A stretch of 25,159 nucleotides of DNA from NCBI GenBank assembly GCA_015680685.1, contig MNCI01007937.1, positions 1,505,339 through 1,530,497 of the forward strand, read 5' to 3'. Below the pieces are notes generated by a model. It saw only the letters and a program-made list of their open reading frames with translations, searched no databases and had not been told where the DNA came from. Positions 18,738 through 25,159 of the stretch are shown here, piece by piece (within the stretch, counting starts at the first letter, position 1; the number at the start of each line of letters is the position of its first letter). Source of the DNA: Gnetum montanum. Lineage: Eukaryota; Streptophyta; Gnetopsida; Gnetales; Gnetaceae. A program made the position numbers and the translations under genes.

Positions 18738-19490
18738 TAGCCCAACCGAACCAGCTTCGATGACGCTAGCTTTGGAGTTTCGTTGAAGCGTTGGACAGGC
18801 ACCTACGATGGTGGCCCATGCTTCAACTGCAATAACAAGCTCATTGGCATGTGCTTCTTCAACTAAGGCGGCAATAAGGCAGTAGGCCAGTCGGCCCTTG
18901 TTGCATCCTCGCTCAACACCGAGGGCCACGACATGCACACGTCATCAATAATCGCCGGCAACGCCATGGTCGACGTTAGCGTGCTCGACTATGCCAACAA
19001 CACTACCCGCGGCATGGCCTGGCTTGCACAGATTACCATCTACAAGGTCTAGTAGGATTGTGGCTATTTTAGCTCCAACATCCTTGTGGCCATGGATGCC
19101 ACTTTGTCCGACGGCATTGACATGCTTTTGCTCTCGGTTGGTGACAACTCGTAGCAGTACTACACCAACAGCATCGTCATCGGTGCCTTCACTGCTGTAG
19201 TCCACTGCCATGTCTTTGTTGCTTGCTCAACCAAAAACCCTAGACACAGCGCTAACATCGCCTCAAATCTCGTGCCTTGGATCATGACAATTGTTGCTAG
19301 CATCCTTGACGGTGACTTCCTGGCCATCATGGTGCACGCTGATGGCAACAAGTATGCTAGAAACTCACTTTACTCTAGGGAACTGCTACTGGAAGATCCA
19401 AATCTCACACTCATCTATGTTGGAAATACTAGCCTCGATGGTGACGGAAATATGAACTTCTACACTTGTGGTAGCTTAGACCCCGGAGGT
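18738..19490 (+). pseudogene. Subtilisin-like serine protease (subtilase, SBT) pseudogene fragment
   Basis: One frame matches the peptidase S8 domain of plant subtilases in order: SFDDASFG, NNKLIGMCFFN, EGHDMHTSS (intact form DGHGTHTSS), DYANNTTRGMA, ITIYKV, FSSNILVAMDATLSDGIDML, YYTNSIVIGAFTAV, NIASNLVPWIMTI and LIYVGNTS. Stops interrupt it at 18738 (where the W of the WPES-type motif is expected), 18864, 19050, 19053 and 19152, but the frame is never shifted. The catalytic His (18927-18929) remains, the following Gly-Thr is Asp-Met, and the Asp-bearing and Ser-bearing (GTSMS) ends are both absent, so it cannot be active. Intact subtilases are secreted proteases of the cell wall. There is no intron in the matched part, as is common in SBT genes. 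Confidence 0.85.
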
Positions 19491-19790
19491 AGAGGAGGTG
19501 TGAATCATAATACAATTTTTGTTATAATAGCTAAAAGATCCCTTCATTTGGGTTTTTTTTTTGATAAAATTTATATATGAATTAGGCCAATATGTTTCTT
19601 GAGTAGCTTTGTCTGAATGTATGTTTTAAGCATAAAATTTTGCAGGTAGGGGCAGGATAAGGGGTAGAGCCAAAGACATTTGAGGAAGGACAGTAATGGC
19701 TATAGTTGAAGCTGCAACCTGAAGGGAAGGGTCTTCTAAAGTTTTTGTGTCAATAATAGCCTTTGGTTATTAGAATATCTTTTTAGAAAC
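19491..19790. other. Sequence between the subtilase remnant and the right LTR
   Basis: Subtilase similarity fades at about 19490 and the LTR starts at 19791. The 300 bases between are AT-rich with no recognised feature. The missing 3' half of the subtilase is not found here. Confidence 0.5.
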
Positions 19791-19818
19791 TGATGGGACG
19801 AGATATCGCATGGGCCGC

Positions 19819-19838
19819 GATATCGCGTACGCAATATC
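19819..19838. repeat. 20-bp palindrome in LTR U3
   Basis: GATATCGC-GTAC-GCAATATC reads as an inverted repeat with a single mismatched pair, 18 bases upstream of the LTR TATA box. The left LTR has a comparable palindrome with different bases. Confidence 0.7.
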
Positions 19839-19856
19839 CCAATGCGCTGTCAAATC

Positions 19857-19864
19857 TATAAATA
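19857..19864 (+). promoter_or_regulatory. LTR TATA box (TATAAATA)
   Basis: TATAAATA followed by AGAGGCGGC is identical in context to the left LTR. It would drive transcription into gag, away from the Aux/IAA gene. Confidence 0.6.
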
Positions 19865-20585
19865 AGAGGCGGCTCTCCCTTGTTTCAAAATCTAGGCCTA
19901 GACCGTAGCGAAACTTTGGCAGTTTTACCTCTCCAGAGATAGAATAATTTCCATGTGCCCGTAGTAGGAGCTCCAAAGTGAACGGATCTTTATTCGAGCA
20001 AATATTGTACCTGAACACAAGTTTGTGTACGGAAATAAAGACGAACTTTTTAGATAAACCTTGCAATGCATGGACTAAGCTAAATAGGACTTTCTTTACT
20101 GTTATTTATTGTTTATCGTTTAAATGCTTTATTAGTTAATTAAATCTCTCTCAACCCTTCTCTCCTAGTTAAGTGCATTCAGTACGATCGCTTTGAGCAC
20201 GTGCGCTACGCTTGGTAATCCCAGCAACGAATAGCGTTTGGTAAGCCCCAAAGGTTGCATTGGTTTAGGGTGTGAACGGTAAGTGGGAATGGATACTGAT
20301 GCTAGGTTAATTAAGACTTAGTTAGTTAAAGTCAGTCAATTAGTCTCTTTACCTTTTCCCTCCTAGCATAGGTGATAAAACAGAAAAGATATAAAAATCA
20401 CATACCTCATACTTACTTAACCATACAACCGTGACAAATACAAGTAAGTCTGGGAAGACAACGAACGATTAACCTTAAGTGTTCCATGAGGCGTGTAGGC
20501 ACTTAGTCTGCAGAGTTCGACCGGATCGCACGTGTAACGCTCGTATTCATATGGTTGAGTGTAGGGGTACCTCGCCACTCATCAT

Positions 20586-20603
20586 TGGCGTCATTGCTGG
20601 GGA
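20586..20603 (+). other. Retrotransposon primer-binding site (tRNA-Asp type)
   Basis: TGGCGTCATTGCTGGGGA matches the complement of the plant tRNA-Asp 3' end except at three bases, all explicable as CpG decay. It is less well preserved than the left copy. Confidence 0.75.
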
Positions 20604-20729
20604 CTAAGTTGTTTGTGCGCTAAGTAGAACATAGGAAATTATCCACATCGTTGAGAGCTGAAATGAACCCTTAGGGTTAATTAAACGAAAAATTATATAA
20701 TAGTTAATTAGCACACCGAATAAGAAACA

Positions 20730-23258
20730 ATGTCTTCTTCTTCTAACAAAAGCACTTCACTGCCTAGGGATCACACTAGAGACAGTCGGCGGCAGCAAAC
20801 ACATAACCAAAAACTGCCAATTCCTCAATAATATTGGGTGGTATATACTCATCACGATGAGTATATACCCTATTTTACCTTTATCCTCCATCAAGATGAA
20901 CAATTGCATTGGAGAGACTTGCAAGGTAACATAGTGTTACCTCCAGATCGTGCAGTCCCAAACATGCTCCTTCGTGCGCTCACACAGATAGACATGACAC
21001 AGCTATATGCTGAATACGTTGTAGAAGATTATAACATAAGGGACTACCATCCCACAGAAGCGCAATGTCAATGGGACTTGCGGTAGGAGAGTTGCCACAC
21101 ATCGTTGAAGGGCAAAGGCCCTCGTAATGCTTTGCCCATCATAAGAGAAGTTAAGGGTGGTGAACCTATCTCAATAGGTTCTCCACACGATGATGTTCCC
21201 TCTCCTAATGATAGTGAGGAGGTGGGGTACTAGAACCTACGCTCCACGATACACAACCCTGGTTCTGATCCCCATGAACACCAACTTTTCACCGAGGGAA
21301 CAAAAACACATGACAAGGACGGGCATTCTAATCGTCATCACGATCGGGGCTGTAGCCATCGAAGAGAAGGTAGGAGACATCGCCACGGTGATGGCTCTCC
21401 TTCTTCTTCCCCTTCATCGCATCATTCACCCTCTCCTTCCACATCAGGACGCAGTCACAAAGAACACAACGGTGAGGATAAGGATAAGCGAGATGAGAGA
21501 CCTTCATGAGAGAGTCGAGAGCGAGGACAAGGGTACTCTAGGAAGTCAAGGCATGAGAGAAGGGAAACTAGGGAACCACGTAGGCATCATAGATGTCATG
21601 AGAGAGATAACCATGATGAACCCCTACTTACCACCCAAAGTATGTTAGACATTACGGAGGTAGTTAGAATACCTACAAGGCATCTAAAAGATAGCTGGAT
21701 TGAGAGATTAGATATGAATAATATCCCATGATTTGAGGGGGGATACAACGTTGATCCGCAGAACCACTTACAGGCATTTCAAGATGCCTGTGCCTTGCAG
21801 AACATAGAAAAAGAATGGCAGAAATTAAAGTTGTTTTCTAGGACACTTATAAAGGAAGCAGAGAGTTGGTACCGGTCCTTAGAGTTGGAAACCATTAGGA
21901 GATGAAGTACGATGTTAGAGTTGTTTAACGATAAATACCACAAGTACTCAAGAGTGTCTAACTTGCGTAAGCAGATTCAAGGATGGAAGCAGGGTAATCA
22001 CGAACCCTTGGATGCTACCATGGGCCGATATTATGCATTGCTACATTGTTGCCTGGGCCATGGTTACGCACAACGGGATCAACTCCGCCACCTCATAGAT
22101 GGGCTAAGACATGAAACTAGGAGAACCCTTGGGACTTATGCCTAAGGGAGATTATCAGAACTTAGATCTCATGAAATTCATTGATTGTTGAAGCAAGTAG
22201 CTAAAGAAGAAGGGGAGCTATGGAAAATAGAAAGCACGGAAGAGTATAATTGCGATCCTTCCCTCCGAAAGAAGGGAGTAAGATTCTGTGATGAAGAGGA
22301 TGAGTCACCACTCAAAGAGTTGGTGAATAGAAAAACCTTGCCGCTTCAGAAGCTAACAATGGAAGTGGCGGCTAAGGTAGATCAGATACAGGACTCCTTA
22401 GATAGTAGACTTGAACTTATCCTGAAAATTGTAGAGGAGTCTAAAGAGGAACAAAGTAGTGACCATGATAAGAAAAAGCGGAGAGATTCAGACCATGCAC
22501 GTGATAAGGGTAAGGGAAAAATGACTATCGCCGATGAGGTTGTGGATTATGACATAGACAATGACGGTGGATGTGAGATCTACCAATATGACCATCCTAA
22601 GGGATGTTGCCCAATAATCTCACATCTACAAGAGTTTGGGGTGTATGCACTCAACCCAAGACTTAACAGATGGCAGGCACCCCGAAGGTTACCTTATCCC
22701 CAAGGTAACCCAAGGTAGTTCCACCAGCTGTTACCATATTATCCAAGTGGAACTCCACCACAACCTATTGGACAACACCAGCAATGGCAACACCCACAGT
22801 CATGGGGGATGCCACCGCCTAGACAACAATACCCTTACCGACAACTAGACCCATATGGCTACTACGTGAAGCAGCTAGTTTCTCCAAGTGACTCTATGGG
22901 TCACGCAACTCCACAATGTCACTACCAAGTTCAGGAGTATTTTAGGACTCCTTCTCCTTCAGGAGATGCACCACATACATACCATCCTCTGAATCCATCC
23001 GCCTCTCTTACGCCAGTAGTTCCACTATCGCCCGCTCCAACAATGCAAGGGGAACTCCCCACTCAACCACAGCAACATAATGCTACGAGAGCTGTAAACC
23101 TTCAACCCACTGTTGGTTCTGACAACCGCAAGAAGAGAAGACCTTTCTTCAGAACCAAAAGCCCAAACAAGCTCTCACAACCACAAGCGGTTGAGTCTGT
23201 GTATGCTCCTCCAACAATTAAAGTTTTGGAGCTCCCTTCAAACCAACAACAGAGCTGA
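20730..23258 (+). pseudogene. Retrotransposon gag polyprotein, frame kept but with nine stops
   Basis: From ATG 20730 to TGA 23256 a single frame of 842 codons keeps its register without net frameshift, broken by stops at 20829, 21084, 21231, 21507, 21729, 21903, 22143, 22182 and 22716. Order: N-terminal block (HHDEYIPYFTFILHQDEQ), a Ser/His/Arg-rich charged linker (codons about 210-300), the gag core (about 334-490: HLQAFQDACALQNIEKEW, ESWYRSLELE, MLELFNDKYHKYSRVSNL), a Glu/Lys-rich stretch, a damaged knuckle CEIYQYDHPKGCC (22572-22610; the second Cys is Tyr) and a Pro/Gln/Tyr tail (MPPPRQQYPYRQ). In intact elements this packages the RNA. Confidence 0.87.
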
Positions 23259-23383
23259 ACACACATGGTTATGTTAACACATATCGTTATCGACTGGATC
23301 AAGGTGGGCCACCTTCCTAGGAAACTCTTTAACCCTGGAAGTCCCTTAATCTACCTCTAAGTTGCTGGGAACTAACCGCATAA

Positions 23384-23845
23384 GGCCCTTTTGACTCAGG
23401 TTCCGAAGTCAACTTAATCTCACGAGAAATGTATCAAGCTTGGAACCTACCTCCACTCAAGAAGAGCAATATTCAACTAGAGCTGGCTGACCAGTCCATC
23501 ACCATTCCCTTAGGATTGGTGGAGGACATCGTTATCACTATGTGTGATTGGTCATACCCAGTTGATTTCCTGGTGATAGAAGTCAACCGTAACAAAGGGG
23601 ACTTCCCAATTATAATGGGGAGGGCATGGCTCAACACCATCAACTCATACCTAGGGATCCGCGATCTTTCCTTAGAAATATCGAAGGAAAATATTTATGG
23701 AAAGATCGAGAAGAAGAAAGTTCCATGTATCACATATAGTGACTCAGAGGGTGATGACATGGAGGGATGCTTAGCATCTCCTGCATGCAACTGGTGTGCC
23801 CAAGAAACACAGATACAACGATGCCTGTATGTAGCAACCACATAA
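23384..23845 (+). pseudogene. Retropepsin (aspartic protease) fragment of retrotransposon
   Basis: The catalytic DSGSEVNLISREMY (Asp codon 23393-23395) and the downstream FPIIMGRAWLN typical of the second conserved retropepsin motif are present, with LELADQSITIPLG between. The frame differs from gag by two bases and a TAA stands just upstream (23381-23383), so no gag-pro fusion can be made as it stands. It ends at TAA 23843-23845. In functional elements it cleaves Gag-Pol. Confidence 0.78.
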
Positions 23846-24127
23846 CAAGAGAACACCCAGTGGTTGACAATTGATCAAGAAAGCAGCCCACCAACATGCA
23901 TGGAACAAATTGGGGGAACAACTCATGCCCACAACGAAGGCATAGATACATTGGAGTATGAGCATCGCCGACTTCCACCCCTTAACCTGAAAACATCAAT
24001 CGAGAGAAGTTGGACACTTTTAAGAAATTCAAATAGGCACTCATTATTTTGGATCTCTCCCTTTCCATTCAGTCATGGGGGAGATGGCCACCTATGTTGA
24101 TCATTCGGGGCCCTCAGTTCTTTTTAG

Positions 24128-24172
24128 TTTTTGTTTTACACATTTTTGTTTTGCACATTTTTGTTTTACAAA
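24128..24172 (+). repeat. Three 15-bp T-rich tandem units
   Basis: TTTTTGTTTTACACA, TTTTTGTTTTGCACA and TTTTTGTTTTACAAA follow each other directly in non-coding retrotransposon DNA. Confidence 0.85.
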
Positions 24173-24224
24173 TTTCTTTAACATTTCTTGTTTTTGTTTT
24201 ACAACATCGTTATACTTTTTCATT

Positions 24225-24242
24225 TGTGTGTGTGTGTGTGTG
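24225..24242 (+). repeat. (TG)9 microsatellite
   Basis: Nine uninterrupted TG dinucleotides within the T-rich non-coding part of the right element. Confidence 0.95.
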
Positions 24243-25159
24243 TTATCCATCTTGTAAGTTTTTCACCTAATAAGTGTTCTTCATGATGGTATGAACTATT
24301 TTCCTATTGATTGCTAATGTTTGGTTTTTACCTTTAAGTTATGATGTTGATACTAAGGTATGGTTCTTTTGATATGACAGGCAATGAGTCCACTTCATCC
24401 ATTCATCGACAAATTTCTATGGTCTCTCTTGGTTGGGAACTATACAGTCCCTTTTTCGATAATCAGAACTATAACGAATCGGTGACTGGGCATTTCTCAA
24501 ACTAAGGAAGGACTCAAGGATTGAAAAGGGTGTGACTTCAAGGAAACTTAATGCATTTGTGTTGGCCATTCTCTTGGGTGCTTGAATGTTTTCTTCTTGA
24601 GTTTTTTTACTGTTTCGACGTTACCCACTTATCAAGAAGCTGAGCACATAGAAATAATAAGTCTTTGCATGGTGTGGTTCTCACACATAAACACATAAAA
24701 CAAAAAAAAAAGTGAGAATTCAAAGCATACCCCTTAGATGAAATAATCATTTGGGCTACAAGCACTGGTTATGGAACAAACATAAAAATGTTCTCTTTAA
24801 CTAAGGCCCTTCTCGCTTCCCATTCTCTTCTTTTTTATTTCGTCGAAATGGTGGTGGCTCTTTGGGAAGGCATTCTTGTTACTTCAAGGAAATGGATTGG
24901 CCAAATGCATTAATGCGAAGTCACTGGATGTGGTTTGTTTGAGGCCAAACTTGGAATGGGATCTGCTAAGTCACATTAACCATGAACTACACAAGAGGCT
25001 GTACACCACCTTGTTCTTGGGATTCCATTCCATTCTCTTCTTTTCATCATTCTTTCTCCATCGTTTACCTCATTGCCGGTTGTATCATTAGTGTATATTT
25101 TGGTTGATGCATTGTTTTCTTTTTGGTAAATTCTTGTGGTTAAGACTTTAACTCTTGTT

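Larger units (their letters stand above)
19791..20584 (+). repeat. 5' LTR of right retrotransposon
   Basis: The 794-bp LTR begins TGATGGGACG and ends CTCATCA, one base before the PBS. It pairs end to end with the left LTR (792 bp). It holds the TATAAATA promoter core and a GTAC-centred palindrome upstream of it. Confidence 0.87.
19791..25159 (+). mobile_element. Decayed Ty3/Gypsy-type (Athila-like) LTR retrotransposon, 5' part, cut by window edge
   Basis: Order: LTR (19791-20584), tRNA-Asp-type PBS (20586-20603), long gag frame (20730-23258), retropepsin fragment (23384-23845), then non-coding DNA to the window end. It is the same family as 1-3267 in opposite orientation. No reverse transcriptase, RNase H or integrase motif is seen in the 1.3 kb after the protease, where reverse transcriptase would normally begin. 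The 3' LTR was not reached. Either pol was deleted or the family is non-autonomous. Confidence 0.85.
23846..25159. other. Non-coding remainder of the right element, no pol seen
   Basis: All six frames were checked for reverse transcriptase, RNase H and integrase signatures and none was found. It contains a T-rich 15-bp triplicate (24128-24172) and (TG)9 (24225-24242). A GGGGGAG purine run near 24078 resembles a polypurine tract, but no LTR start follows it. Confidence 0.6.

Noticed and set aside
18945-19211. Minus- and plus-strand frames overlapping the subtilase relic
   Set aside because: Only the frame divisible with 18801 shows ordered subtilase motifs; the others are shadows.
24074-24086. 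GGGGGAG run as the polypurine tract of the right element
   Set aside because: A polypurine tract should be followed at once by a 3' LTR starting TGATGGGA or TGGTAATG; neither follows.
1-25159. A new defence, enzymatic or RNA-based system
   Set aside because: Nothing beyond one Aux/IAA gene, a subtilase relic and retrotransposon remnants could be supported from the sequence.

Overview
This window is nuclear DNA from a land plant, very probably a seed plant. The evidence is a five-exon Aux/IAA auxin-response repressor gene with canonical GT-AG introns, set in AT-rich repeat-laden DNA between old Ty3/Gypsy-type LTR retrotransposons. The protein is long for its family (452 codons deduced) and its EAR core is slightly unusual (TELTLALPG). 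Together with the decayed repeats this fits a gymnosperm better than a compact angiosperm genome, but the sequence does not prove the lineage.

Layout. 1-3267: the 5' part of a decayed LTR retrotransposon on the minus strand (gag remnant, primer-binding site, 792-bp LTR). 3268-5850: AT-rich DNA with a diverged direct duplication, a tRNA-related SINE-like segment and a perfect 3 x 45-bp tandem repeat. 5851-9060: gene-free DNA with two GC/CpG-rich patches (about 6820-7230 and 8640-9060) that look like distal and proximal regulatory sequence. 9060-11467: probable promoter and long 5' leader of the Aux/IAA gene, with two TATA candidates, many triplet repeats and two short uORFs just before the start. 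11468-14321: the Aux/IAA gene. 14322-18540: 3' flank and AT-rich intergenic DNA with no gene seen. 18738-about 19490: a subtilisin-like protease (subtilase) pseudogene with five in-frame stops. 19791-25159: a second copy of the same retrotransposon family, on the plus strand (794-bp LTR, primer-binding site, long gag frame broken by stops, retropepsin fragment), with no reverse transcriptase or integrase before the window ends.

The only gene that looks functional is the Aux/IAA gene. It carries the N-terminal [11 protein letters not shown] box typical of the IAA8/IAA9/IAA27 group, an LxLxL EAR repression motif, the VGWPP degron and the complete C-terminal PB1 (III/IV) domain. It should encode a nuclear, auxin-degradable repressor of ARF transcription factors. 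The two retrotransposon copies lie about 16.5 kb apart, head to head, with both 5' LTRs facing away from the gene. I see no new defence or enzymatic system here. The points most worth checking are the gag-protease element without pol, its palindromic U3 and short zinc knuckle, and the uORF/start-site arrangement of the Aux/IAA gene.
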